A stretch of 64,000 nt of DNA from positions 27,955,067 to 28,019,066 of the forward strand of contig BTRK01000002.1 of NCBI GenBank assembly GCA_036245805.1, in the 5' to 3' direction. The notes below the pieces were generated by a model. That model saw only the letters and a program-made list of their open reading frames with translations. It had not been told where the DNA came from and did no database searches. Positions 1 to 11,200 of the stretch are shown here, in pieces. Every line of letters begins with the position of its first letter. Position 1 is the first letter of the stretch. Source of the stretch: Pristionchus mayeri. Its lineage: Eukaryota; Nematoda; Chromadorea; Rhabditida; Neodiplogasteridae. Position numbers and translations under genes: made by a program.

Positions 1-2230
1 AATCAATTATTCTAGTAGGCTATGCAATCTCTGTAAATCGCCCAAGTTCAGCTTCTCTGAAGGTTTTTATGACATGTTAACTGAGCCTCGAAATCATGAA
101 ATAATGAGTGTGCCAGAAGAACATGCTAGAATTTCCTTCGAATCTGAAAATATCGGTCAAAATTGTGTTCTAAAAATAATGGAATGCTCAGAAACTTCTG
201 AAAATGTAAAAAAGCATTGTTTAAAAAACTTTATATAAACAAACTATTCTATCCTCTTGCCGACATTTGGATTTTTAAATTCAACGTTGTATGCAGTTTA
301 ACCAATATTTTCTATTTTAACTGATAGAATTTCGATTTATAATAGGTAATTCAGGCAGATATTTGCCGATACGAAGTAAATTCTGGCATGTTCTTTATCG
401 CAAACTCATTATTTCACGATTTCGAGGCTCAGTTAACATGTCATAAAAACCTTCAGAGAACCTGCATTTGGGCGATTTACAGAGATTGCATAGCCTACTA
501 GAATAATTGATTCGAAGTTCTTTGTGATCACATCGATAAGTGTAGTTTTCAACATCGTAAAAACGATAAAATGAGAGGGTAAAAAATCGAATTTCTGAAA
601 AAGAGGTATACCACGATTCCATCAACAGTTTTCGTTCAAGGTACGTTCAATCAACTAAAATACACTAGAACTAGGGCACCATTCGTAAATGGGTCAGCGG
701 AAATGAATTATCCATTTTCGGATAGTGAAATTCCGGCAATTCGATCGAAAAAATGAGAAATACAGCACACTTTGATTTGAATCGTTCTACTTTTCTTACA
801 CATATGTTGACTTGTTCTTTCATAATCTGCAATAAAAATCCCTGCAAGTCGCCTGCGTGATGGCCAAAACATTTTTTTTCTGCATCAAAATTCGATGTTT
901 TGATGACCACGTTTTTGATTTTCATCCTACGGCTTTGGTGTCAACACGAAAGTTGTTTATCTTATTTTTCTGCGTTTTTTGGTCACTATAACATTTCTGC
1001 AGGTCATCTGGAACCTAAGAAACAGTAGAGCCGGAACGAAAACCGGGAAATTCCTAAATGACGGTTCTGGGACGAATTACCTAGTTCTCTCGAAATCTTC
1101 TCTTTAGTATAGCATGACATAAATATATGATCGATTTTAAATGAGTTTGAAAAAAATTGTTCGCGGCTACCTCCACCGACTCGTGATACCTGTGATAAAT
1201 CGAAATTCTATCAGTTAAAATAGAAAATATTGGTTAAACTGCATACAACGTTGAATTTAAAAATCCAAATGTCGGCAAGAGGATAGAATAGTTTGTTTAT
1301 ATAAAGTTTTTTAAACAATGCTTTTTTACATTTTCAGAAGTTTCTGAGCATTCCATTATTTTTAGAACACAATTTTGACCGATATTTTCAGATTCGAAGG
1401 AAATTCTAGCATGTTCTTCTGGCACACTCATTATTTCATGATTTCGAGGCTCAGTTAACATGTCATAAAAACCTTCAGAGAAGCTGAACTTGGGCGATTT
1501 ACAGAGATTGCATAGCCTACTAGAATAATTGATTCGAAGTTCTTTGTGATCACATCGATAAGTGTAGTTTTCAACATCGTAAAAACGATAAAATGAGAGG
1601 GTAAAAAATCGAATTTCTGAAAAAGAGGTATACCAGGATTCCATCAACAGCTTTCGTTCAAGGTACGTTCACTCAACTAAAATACACTAGAACTAGGGCA
1701 CCATTCGCAAATGGGTCAGCGGAAATGAATTATCCATTTTCGGATAGTGAAATTCCGGCAATTCGATCGAAAAAATGAGAAATACAGCACACTTTGATTT
1801 GAATCGTTCTACTTTTCTTACACATATGTTGACTTGTTCTTTCATAATCTGCAATAAAAATCCCTGCAAGTCGCCTGCGTGATGGCCAAAACATTTTTTT
1901 TCTGCATCAAAATTCGATGTTTTGATGACCACGTTTTTGATTTTCATCCTACGGCTTTGGTGTCAACACGAAAGTTGTTTATCTTATTTTTCTGCGTTTT
2001 TTGGTCACTATAACATTTCTGCAGGTCATCTGGAACCTAAGAAACAGTAGAGCCGGAACGAAAACCGGGAAATTCCTAAATGACGGTTCTGGGACGAATT
2101 ACCTAGTTCTCTCGAAATCTTCTCTTTAGTATAGCATGGCATAAATATATGACCGATTTTAAATGAGTTTGAAAAAAATTGTTCGCGATGGAACTGTTTT
2201 TGCTTCATCGACTCGTGATACCTGTGTTAA
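1..2230. repeat. Nested relics of the large-element terminal repeats
   Basis: A unit of about 830 bp occurs twice in direct orientation (about 368-1197 and 1390-2219, offset 1022 bp), nearly identical over long stretches. Bases 1-340 are also an inverted copy of about 1194-1533. Both direct units end in the reverse complement of CACAGGTATCACGAG (near 1197 and 2227), and both carry the 'ACGGTTCTGGGAC' and 'AACCGG..AATTCC' blocks found in the arms of the large element at 6338-13816. I read this as related, rearranged copies of that repeat family. The short open frames here (for example 395-625 and 1297-1647) have no recognisable domain and look fortuitous. Bases 2231-3100 show no gene. Confidence 0.6.
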
Positions 2231-3107
2231 ATATATGATTAATTTGATATATATTTTCGCTCCACAAAAGGTTATGGTTTACTGAATAAGAAAAATGGGA
2301 AAGCGTTTCGTATAGGGGATAATTCAATCGTTTTCTCATACTCGTTCCCCTTTGTTTCATTCATGACTGTAATCAATGAATGACGAGACACTTTGGCGAT
2401 GTAGATACGAAGAATTAAATGAAAAAGCGTGCATCTTCAGTTATCGTTTCCGCCATTTCCATTATCTACGAAGCAAAGTAATCTTAAACACGGCGTTTTA
2501 CAGGGGGTGGGCGAGAGATGAGAGAGCGCAGAGTAAAAGAGAGCAATCTCTCTTCAATTTGCATGCTCTCTCGCGATCGTTCTCGAAGCGAATGTTTTTT
2601 TTGGAAATTTGCCATAGAACGCCGTGTGAAATATTTTAAGAGCTTGTGCATAATATCTAAAAATGAAAAGTCCTGGTATTTCTGTCACAGCAAAAGTATA
2701 ATCATGTATTTGTTAATTCATTTATTCTTCAAATAAATATCAAAAATTCATGCGAAATAATGACAAAAACTCGTGGTCAGGGGTTGAAAACGTGTGACAT
2801 AAAGAAGACTGAAAATATTAAATTTAAAAAAAAATGATAGCACCAAATGAAGAAGCAAAACTGTTGCACGACATGAAGAGTTCATAATTCATGCGTTTGG
2901 AAGGAAATAAGTGAACAGCGAACACAAACCAGAACGAATGAAGAGTAAATTGTGAAGAGACGATTTTGGCATAACCGTGTCATTCAGTGCCATTGATCCT
3001 TGAGAGCAGAGAAGTACAACTGAAAGAGAGTGATATCTTAACGGAATACTAAAAACTGAAACATTAAGGGAGAGTAACAATTCGGGAATCATATTTCGGG
3101 AAACATT

Positions 3108-3470
3108 GCCTCCCCCATCCGAACACTAATGCTGCGGAAAAAGTGAGAGGGGAGGAGAAGAGGTAAAAAATCGGGTGTAAAAGTCGGAGGAGAAAAAATG
3201 AGAACTTTCGAAATTTGAATTCGCGCCATTTTCAGTAACTCGTTTCTCCTTGAAGCTATATACTTAAAAATTGTTCTGGGAGTATTTCTGACCCTAAGAA
3301 ACCCAAATCTGAAGTTTCAAGTCGATTGTTCCACGGGAAGCAAGATATAGCGAAAAAAAATTTAAAAAGCGCGAATTCAAAATTTCAAAGTTCTCCTTTT
3401 TCTCCTCCCCGACTTTTTCCACCCGAGGAGGAATTCCTCCTTGACGTTTTCCACAGCATCAGATATGAAT
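3108..3470. repeat. Foldback element in the 3' region of receptor copy 1
   Basis: The left side (about 3165-3235, GTCGGAGGAGAAAAAA followed by GAATTCGCGC) pairs with the right side (about 3370-3420, GCGCGAATTC followed by CTCCTCCCCGAC), and the outer TGCTGCGGAAAA pairs with a sequence near 3450. The matching 3' region of the other receptor copy (15170-15290) lacks it, so it looks inserted after the gene duplication. Confidence 0.5.
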
Positions 3471-3494
3471 GGGCATGAGTAGTGAAAATTAAGG

Positions 3495-4446
3495 TTACGA
3501 TGATGATAAAATACGCTTTGTAAACCTTACATCGTTTGGATTTCCCTTCGGATTGATCATGTTATGTACATGAGAAATTCGTTTAAAGTGACCTCTCCTT
3601 ATGAGGATAAGGAACAGAAGAGGGCAGAGGAAGCAGTAGTATGGCGAAATCTGTACTTTCAGTAACGTAAAAAACTCCTATGCCAGATTTATTTCAAAGA
3701 AAAATAACTCCTTTCACAAATTTATTTCAAAGATGCAAGAATAGAATTTGAAGGATGTTTGAACGATGTTAAAAAATTTTATAGACAGGTGTTACAAAAT
3801 TTCAAAATTTCATAAACTCGATGGAAGATTAACAAATAAGGTTTTCGAAGACGTAGATAGAGCGAAGCGAACTTACATTGGCAGCAACAGAAATGAAGAG
3901 ATACCAGCCAGGACTCATATTTGACTTCATCGCTTTACTGAATACACGCATAACTAAAACGAGCATTATGGTTTCTGTATTGAACAATCGATGCCTTACA
4001 AAAATATACGAAATAAAAAAGGGCGTGGAGAGAAGCGATGGGAAGGAATTGTTCCATCGCGTAGACATTTTGACGTCGATGGAAGGAAAGAGAGAGGTCG
4101 AATGAATGCCTCCTGATCAGTGAATATGAAGTGTTATTTCTTATTTTAATTGGACGAAAAATGTACCTCTAGATGATTAGAATAAACCAGATGCTAAGAT
4201 TTTGTTCATGAAACCTAGGGTGTATTTTCTGTGCAAATTGAGGGTAGAAATGCAAGGCTGACTCTTTAATGATTTTGTTGAACTTCCAGAGAAAAAGAGA
4301 GACGAGAGCATTGACAATATCGAACACGAAATATAAGTAGACATTGAACATGAAAAAAATGGTAAGCGCTCTTTCGGTCTTACAACTCGTACTCCGTCAC
4401 TGTGGGATGGCAACCCAGAACAGTAAGGCGTCCGGCCCTCCACCAT
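3495..4446 (-). pseudogene. Sra/Srab-like 7TM chemoreceptor, 5'-truncated copy
   Basis: Minus-strand exons match the better-preserved paralogue at 15290-18201. In coding order they are a loop with EGRTPYCSG (near 4430-4400), a transmembrane exon beginning MFNVYLYFVFDIVNAL (near 4345), an exon with SPGWYLFISVAAN (near 3935-3890), and a last exon ISPYYCFLCPLLFLILIRR ending at a TAA at 3495-3497. No N-terminal half (TM1-3) was found in the 600 bp upstream, where the paralogue has five exons. The copy is therefore probably a truncated duplicate. The PYCS loop and hydrophobic segments are what I recall of the nematode Sra/Srab receptors. The class assignment is tentative; a seven-helix receptor is more certain. 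Such receptors act in chemosensory cilia. Confidence 0.5.
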
Positions 4447-5044
4447 TACTATTTTCTCCTATTTTCATCCGCTATATCTACGAGTTTTTTTAAAAATATT
4501 TTGTATACCTTTTCTGCAATGATGATGAGTAAGGGTAAAAGAAATTGCCAAAAATGTACCCAATCTTTCTTATTCAATTCCTCTTTTTTACATCTCTTTT
4601 TTTACATCTTTTTACACTAAAGTTATATATAACTGATGAATAAGCCATGCACATGAGAGAGTATCGGCAAGTGGGCTGCGAATTCCTCATTCACTTCACC
4701 TTGTCATGTTACTGGGAGCTATTTCTATTTCATCGGTGGACAAATTCCTTTTTTTTTCAAATTCCCTATTGCATCGCCTCGTCCTAAAAGACATGTGATC
4801 TCTCCAAATATAATCCATATTCTTGTGAATCATCTTGGCTACACTTCACCTTATTCTTATTCTTATTATTTATTCACCAACTTGTATGGGGAATAAAGAA
4901 TAAGAATAAGAAAATCTACCTCTGCATTCGATCATTTTCAATCGTTTTCCTCTCCATGCATAGACATCGTCTAGTGAAAGTCATGATGTCCTATGAAGTG
5001 TTCATCTAAGGAATAAATTAATGAACGAATACAGGAATATAATA

Positions 5045-6335
5045 CAGGGTGTCCAAAAAGTATTGTTACACGGATAAAACCATGTATCTTTCTTTAAAAG
5101 CAACATAGACAACTCAAACGGGGCACAGTATTTATCAGTGACCATATGAACATAACAATGCACGATCACTCGATCTGGCCTCCATTGGCCGCGATGACCT
5201 CTCTGAGACGACGAGGGACCGAGTCGATGACGGCCCGCAGGTAAGGGACGTCGATCTTCTCCCATGCCTTGAGAAGGGCTGCCTTGAGGGAATCGCGGTT
5301 CTTGTGGCGAGTAGAGCAGGCCTCCTTCTCCAACACTGACCAAATGCTGAAGTCCAGAGGGTTGAGATCGGGGGAGTTCGAGGGCCATTCCTCACTCGAG
5401 ATGAAGTCGGGCAGATGGGCGCGACACCATGCCTGCGTCACTTTTGCCGAGTGAGCAGGCGCTGAATCCTGTTGGAAGGTCCAGCGAGCCCCTTTGAAGT
5501 GGGAGCGGGACCAGGGGAGAAGGGCCTTCTGGAGAATTGCCCTGGTGTAGTACTCCTTGTTGATCTTGACCCCGGGATCCACGAACACGAGAGGAGTCTT
5601 GCCCGTCGAGCACACACCAGCCCAAACCATCAGTGCCTGGGGGTGGGCAATGCGAGAGATGGTTCTACCTCTGGCGTCAGCTTGCTGAGGAGACTTGGCG
5701 ATGATCCTGGTGTTCTGACTGTTGTAGACCTCCTCGACTGAGAACAGCTTCTCGTCAGAGTAAACGGTAGTCAAGTGCTCCCCACGATCGGCCCGCTGAA
5801 GGAGCAGCTTGCATCTCTCCAGGCGCTTCTGCTTGTGGACATCAGTGAGGCCATGGCCCTTTCTCATCTTGTAGGGGTAGGACTTGAGAAGAGAATGAAC
5901 GATGGCACACACGGATCCTTTGGAGATCTTGAGATCCTTAGCCATCTTCCTGATGGATCGTTTGGCATTGCGATTCACTCTCTTCTCCACGATTCTCCTG
6001 TTCTTCTGAGTGAGAGCGGTCTTGGGTCTTCCTGATCTTGGACGGTCCTTCGCAGTGCCCAACTGCTTGAAACGGGAGATGGTGCGATAGACTGTCATTC
6101 GGGAAATACGAAGCTTCCTCCTGATGGAATCTGGGGGGTCGCCGAGGGTCCAAAGGTTGATAATAGTTTGACGATAGCGATTTGGACGAACCATGACTAT
6201 GGGAAACTAATTAGTAGGTTCCCTCAACGCACCGAAGGGTGGGCTCAAACGTGTTATTACAGGTTTTGACAACTCGACCTACATGTTAAAAAAATTCGCG
6301 TTTCAAAAGTGTAACAATACTTTTTGGTCACCCTG
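5045..6335 (-). mobile_element. Tc1/mariner (maT-like) element, copy A
   Basis: Terminal inverted repeats of about 27 bp begin CAGGGTGTCCAAAAAGTATT at the left and, read inward from the right, CAGGGTGACCAAAAAGTATT, with one mismatch. TA lies on both sides (5043-5044 and 6336-6337). The element is 1291 bp and carries one intact transposase frame. It is the same length as, and nearly identical to, copy B at 13819-15109 in the opposite orientation. Confidence 0.93.
5166..6194 (-). CDS. Mariner-family transposase, DD37D (maT-like), copy A
   Basis: This is an intact 342-aa frame. The N-terminal half is a paired helix-turn-helix DNA-binding region (about residues 1-110), with a GRPK linker near residue 55. 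The catalytic core shows D147 (YSDEKLF), D243 (QQDSAPAH) and D281 (NPLDFSIW). There are 37 residues between the second and third aspartates, which is the DD37D signature of the maT group (CemaT in C. elegans). The length is normal for the family and no break is visible, so the protein could be active. It differs from copy B at one residue seen (Thr versus Ala at position 59). The enzyme would cut and paste the element at TA sites in the nucleus. Confidence 0.93.
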   Translation of the reverse strand: MVRPNRYRQTIINLWTLGDPPDSIRRKLRISRMTVYRTISRFKQLGTAKDRPRSGRPKTALTQKNRRIVEKRVNRNAKRSIRKMAKDLKISKGSVCAIVHSLLKSYPYKMRKGHGLTDVHKQKRLERCKLLLQRADRGEHLTTVYSDEKLFSVEEVYNSQNTRIIAKSPQQADARGRTISRIAHPQALMVWAGVCSTGKTPLVFVDPGVKINKEYYTRAILQKALLPWSRSHFKGARWTFQQDSAPAHSAKVTQAWCRAHLPDFISSEEWPSNSPDLNPLDFSIWSVLEKEACSTRHKNRDSLKAALLKAWEKIDVPYLRAVIDSVPRRLREVIAANGGQIE

Positions 6336-6337
6336 TA

Positions 6338-7590
6338 TTTGATGTGTCTTTGTTCTTTCGTAATGTATATCACAGGTATCACGAGCCAGTGGAGGTGTGC
6401 GGGAACAATTTCAAACTTTTATTTTTTGTTTTGCTTCATATTACGGTGACATCATATACTATAGCCAAGTTTTTGAAATTTCTGGGTCACAGGTCCCAGA
6501 ACCGTCATTTAGGAATTTTCCGGTTTTGCATACGGCTCTACCGTATATCAGCTCCCAGATGAGTTAGAGAGCTGGCATTGGGCTTAAAATGAGCGGAAAA
6601 ATAGTTCCAACAACTTTTATGTTAACGTTAAAAGAATCGGACTACAAATAAAGATGGTGCGAACCGTTATACATTATAAAAATATGAAACTCAGATTCGG
6701 AGGTGGCCAAAATTTGCGGCATACCTTCAAACATCGAAATTTCCACAATTTTGATAAAAATGCGTTTTCGAAAAAAAAATAGACAGAGCTTGAGCTATGT
6801 TTCATAATGAAAGCAAAATAATGCTATCATGAAAATAAATTAAAAACTATATTGAAACCTTTGCTAGCATGAAAAACATCGGACTGTAAATGAAGAGTGC
6901 TAGAATCGAAATTCACAAAATAGACGATTTTAAAAATACATTTATCCATGTGCAGTAGCCTGGACCGAATCTTTCATGCAAAAACGTAACAACAGTGTCG
7001 CATTATGTATTATAAAAATATGAAACTCAGATTCGGAGGTGGCAAAATTTGCGGCATACCTTCAAACATCGAAATTTCCACAATTTTGCTCTAAAAATGC
7101 GTTTTCGAAAAAAATAGACAGAACTTGAACTATGTTTCTAAATGAAAGCAAAATAATGCTACCATGAAAATAAATTAAAAACTATATTGAAACCTTTGCT
7201 AGAATGAAAAACATCGGACTGTAAATGAAGAGTGCTTGAATCGAAATTCACAAAATAGACGATTTTAAAAATACATTTGTCCATGTGCAGTAGCCTGGAC
7301 CGAATCGTTCATGCAAAAACGTAACAATAGTGTAGCATTATACATTATAAAAATATGAAACTCAGATTCGGAGGTGGCCAAAATTTGCGGCATACCTTCA
7401 AATATCGAAATTTCCACAATTTTGCTCTAAAAATGAGTTTTCGAAAAAAAATAGACAGAGCTTGAGCTATGTTTCAAAATGAAAGCAAAATAATGCTACC
7501 ATGAAAATAAATTAAAAACTATATTGAAACCTTTGCTAGAATGAAAAACATCGGACTGTAAATGAAGAGTGCTAGAATCGAAATTCACAA
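6338..7590 (+). repeat. Left inverted arm of the large element
   Basis: The arm starts next to mariner A, carries CACAGGTATCACGAG at 6371, and then has a unit repeated in tandem. The block GAAACTCAGATTCGGAGG recurs at 6686, 7022 and 7357 (periods 336 and 335 bp), the third unit being partial. The reverse complement of the whole arm is at 12572-13816. The short frame at 6344-6562 has an exact partner at 13592-13810 and is a by-product of the repeat. Confidence 0.88.
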
Positions 7591-7608
7591 AGTAGACGAT
7601 CAACGACA

Positions 7609-8250
7609 TTTGCGCAACGGGACATAACTCCTTTCAGGATCATCGTAGAGTGCCCAGATTAGGTACGTTGGGTAGCTATGGGTTCACTCTACCGTAACCC
7701 ACACTATTCTTTGGTCTTTCTCCTCGGGGGTGACATTTGCGCAACGGGCCATAACTCCCTTCAGGACCAACGTAGAGTGCCCAGATTGGGCACGTTGGGT
7801 AGCTATGGGTTCACTCTACCGTAACTCTACCGAGGAGAAAGACCTTACTTTTGGGTATATTCCACACCACGTTAATTTTGGGTATATTCTCACACCACCT
7901 TAATTTTGGGTACATTCTCTCACCACCTTAATTTATTTTTTTTCATTTTTCATCTTAATTTTTCATCGTGAACAACAAAGATAACAAGAAATCCATTGAG
8001 GATATCGGGTGAAGAATCGAACACTTCGTAGAGGATCGCCTACGCCTTTCATATGATAAATTCCGTTGCTCAAATGTCGCCCCCGAGGAGAAAGACCAAA
8101 GACCGGTGTGGGTTACGGTAGAGTGAACCCATAGCTACCCAAATTACCTAATCTGGGCACTCTACGATGATCCTGAAGGGAGTTATGGCCCGTTGCGCAA
8201 ATGTCGCTTGCGCACCTAATTTTGTCGTTGCGCAAATGTCGTTGCTCAAA
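7609..8250. repeat. Nested foldback inside the large element
   Basis: A block beginning CATTTGCGCAACGGG and containing GTAGAGTGCCCAGATT and TAGCTATGGGTTCACTCTAC occurs twice in forward orientation (about 7609-7735 and 7732-7845). It occurs once inverted (about 8075-8206). It lies between the left arm and the gene and ends just before the proposed start codon at 8282, so it may supply or disrupt promoter sequence. It has no partner beside the right arm. Confidence 0.75.
7851..7935. repeat. Minisatellite of about 33 bp, three units
   Basis: Three consecutive imperfect copies of a unit containing TTTTGGGTATATTC and CACACCACCTTAA sit in the loop of the nested foldback. Confidence 0.7.
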
Positions 8251-8281
8251 TGTCATACCCCCGATTATAGATCATTCTGTG

Positions 8282-11200
8282 ATGTCGTCGCAGAGAAAAA
8301 AAATATTTGTATTTCAGGATGAAACCGTTTCCCAACGTTTTCTTTCTCCTTTTGTGATAATATGTGCTGTACCAGTCGAAGATCAAAAGGTTTCCTACTT
8401 TTTTGATGTCGCGTTAATATATGTTCAGCCCCCGAAGCAGCCCCGGAAGTGCTATTTTGCGATTCTTAAGGAGTCAGATCTCGAGTGGAAATCAATACCT
8501 CGCCCGACTTCAGCTCGTGTTAAATCAACTTGCAACGATGATTACGTCGAGTATGTTTTTTCTCATCAGGATTGAAACCACTGTTCAGGCTTGTTTCACT
8601 TGTTAACGAGGATGGCCACTTTGGCGCTCCTGATGCTATGGCTCTTGTTCTCAGCCGTTCCGAAGCTACATTTCTACACGAAGGGTACGACATCACTCCG
8701 TGGAAAGGGCATTGGATTTGCCGCAACCACTTAAACGAGTTCTTGACGAACTTCGAGCATCAAGTATATCAACATCGGAAATTCAAAGACGGGAAACTTG
8801 TCTGTGGATACCCCGAGAAAGGAGTGACGAACTTCGCGAAAAGGGGGCTTGAACTGACCTATGCACAATCCGAATATCTGCTCAAGAATCGGCACTTTCT
8901 TCTTCTCCCAGGAACAGGTGAGTTATAATTCGAATGTACAAATAAAAAAAAGCTAAAACTGTAATTTCAGCCATGTGTCAACGCCATCATAACGACATGA
9001 TCGGAATGGCTGCACACAGTGGGCACGTTTCGGCTCACGATGTTGAGGATAATATCGATACAAATTATGGAACCGTGGATGAAGAAATGGAGATTGATGG
9101 TGATATCAAGTGTGAACGAGATGAAGATTGAAAGCCAGATGACGAGACTTCAACTATCTCGCCACTTCGTAGTGCATTCAACGAGTTCGCGAGGGCTGCC
9201 GAAGTGTGTCGAGTGACGGGTACCAAGCCCTGGGATAAGCTCACACCCAGACAGAAGAACTACAGAGCCCAAGGGGAATCTCTTATCATCGATACCATCA
9301 ACGGTCTCCTCGCAGACACTCCCAATGGACAATCAGAGTTGAAGATGAAGGTGGACGCTGCTCAATTCGGGAAGGGACCGAAGCTCGATGGAGAGTTCAT
9401 CGCTCACCAAATGCTCGCAGCAGTGGCGAAGCATTACGAGAAGGCGTCCGACAGGAGAGAGAGACTCTGGACCCTCGCTCCCTTCACTCAGCTCTTCTCC
9501 TACCCGGATGTGGTCGAACACATCCCTCGACTCAGTTAGAGACAATGGAACGAGGCAACCAAGATGGGAATCGACAAGGATCATTTTCATCAAGATAAGC
9601 GCATCCTCGAAAGATACGACGTGGTCAAACTCGTATTTTTTGTCAATTTCCTTACCAGGTAAAATTACATTATTCTGCTCATCAAACTTTCTCATTGCAG
9701 TCCTTACGTTCTCACCCGCCTCCCTTTCGGCGATGCGACCGTCAAAGATAGCTCTGGAAACACCATCCACGTGACGAACGCGATACGCCAGACGGCGCTG
9801 TATGAAACTATTGAAATGTACATCGCGTAAGTTGTATGTTGGAGCATCAATTAGATCAAATTCTTCACTAAAGGGTGAAATGTCTTCAATCGATGGGTAT
9901 TCAGGTATATGAAGGAGAATGGCCTTGAGGATCTGTTGCTGGGAAAAACGACAATGTACAATCTGTTGTCGTACCTTCCAATCAAGAAGGCCACCTCGCT
10001 TAAGTGTGTTGACTACTATCAGGTAAGAAAAAATAATCTTGCTGGCTCAGAACTTCATCAGTACTAGCTTCTGCATACGAATTAATTTTATTATTCTATT
10101 GTCAGGCCGACGCTACGAATGGGTTCATCTTCATTACTCGAATGCTGGAAGAACTCACTTCGATGGGACTTCTCGACAAGGCGGACTCTGTTTACCTCAA
10201 GAGAGAAGTGGAGGAGAACAAGCTCTATCTCAAGAGCAATTACCGTCTGCGAGTGAAGAAGGAGTCTCTCTATTCTGATCATTGTCTCTTCTGGGCTCTC
10301 AGTGATAAGAATAACAAGCACTACCGTATTTTCCCTCGCAATCATGAGCACCTTCTTCGCTGCCCTGACTGTCTGGCTATCGACAAAGTTTTCGCGTGAG
10401 TTACGATTGATTTATAGCGACAAAATGTATCCATTCAGCGATATCAAGGCACTCCTACAGCAGTACGACAGCAAACCGGGACTTACGTTTGAAGCAAAGA
10501 AGAAAGTCGAGGGGTTTATCCACGATTTCGAGCTCAATTCCGAGTAGATCATGGATCTCAAAGCCCATCTTGCCCGTGCCGAGTTTGCTGCAATGGAGTA
10601 CAAGAGAATCTACGGATCCCTTCAAGAGGATGAAGGCGAGCACATAGCCGATCGCTTCTAGTGAAATTATGGAATTTCAGCAATGCTCATATTTGACTAT
10701 TCTCAGAAGTGGGAATCTACTCAATTTAGAGAGGCTCAGCCAGAATACTATGCAAAGGGATCTGGTTTGAGGTGATAGAAATAAAATTATGTCGAAATAT
10801 GTCATTTTATCAGTTGGCACGAGGTGACAGTGTACGCGAACATCTCGGGCAAGATTGTGACTCACTCGATGACTCATCTAATGGGAGATGCGGATCAGGT
10901 GAATTTCGGAAAGATCTAATTCGAATCCTAATGTGCAATTTCAGGACGCAACTGCAGTCGTCGGCATCGCTAATCATACTCTCTCTCAGTTGGATATAAT
11001 GGGCATCAAATCTGTCAGACTCTTCAGTGATAATGCCCGTATGTAATTATGTATTGTCATTTAAATAATTATTCACATTTCAGCTTATTATCACTGTTCT
11101 TCTCTCGTCGCTTCTCTTCCCTTCCTCTCCAAGAATGTCGAGGTGCTCTCCTACAGTTTCTTCGAGAAGCAGGCTGCGAAGTCTGGAGCTGATCGATTCA

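Noticed and set aside
395..1947. Repeated short minus-strand frames (76-116 and 84 aa) as genes
   Set aside because: They exist only because the 1022-bp-offset repeat is duplicated. They have no domain, no clear splice context and low complexity in codon use.
5002..6153. Several 60-128-aa frames overlapping the mariner transposases on both strands
   Set aside because: They are other-frame shadows of the intact 342-aa transposase, and the same set recurs in copy B.
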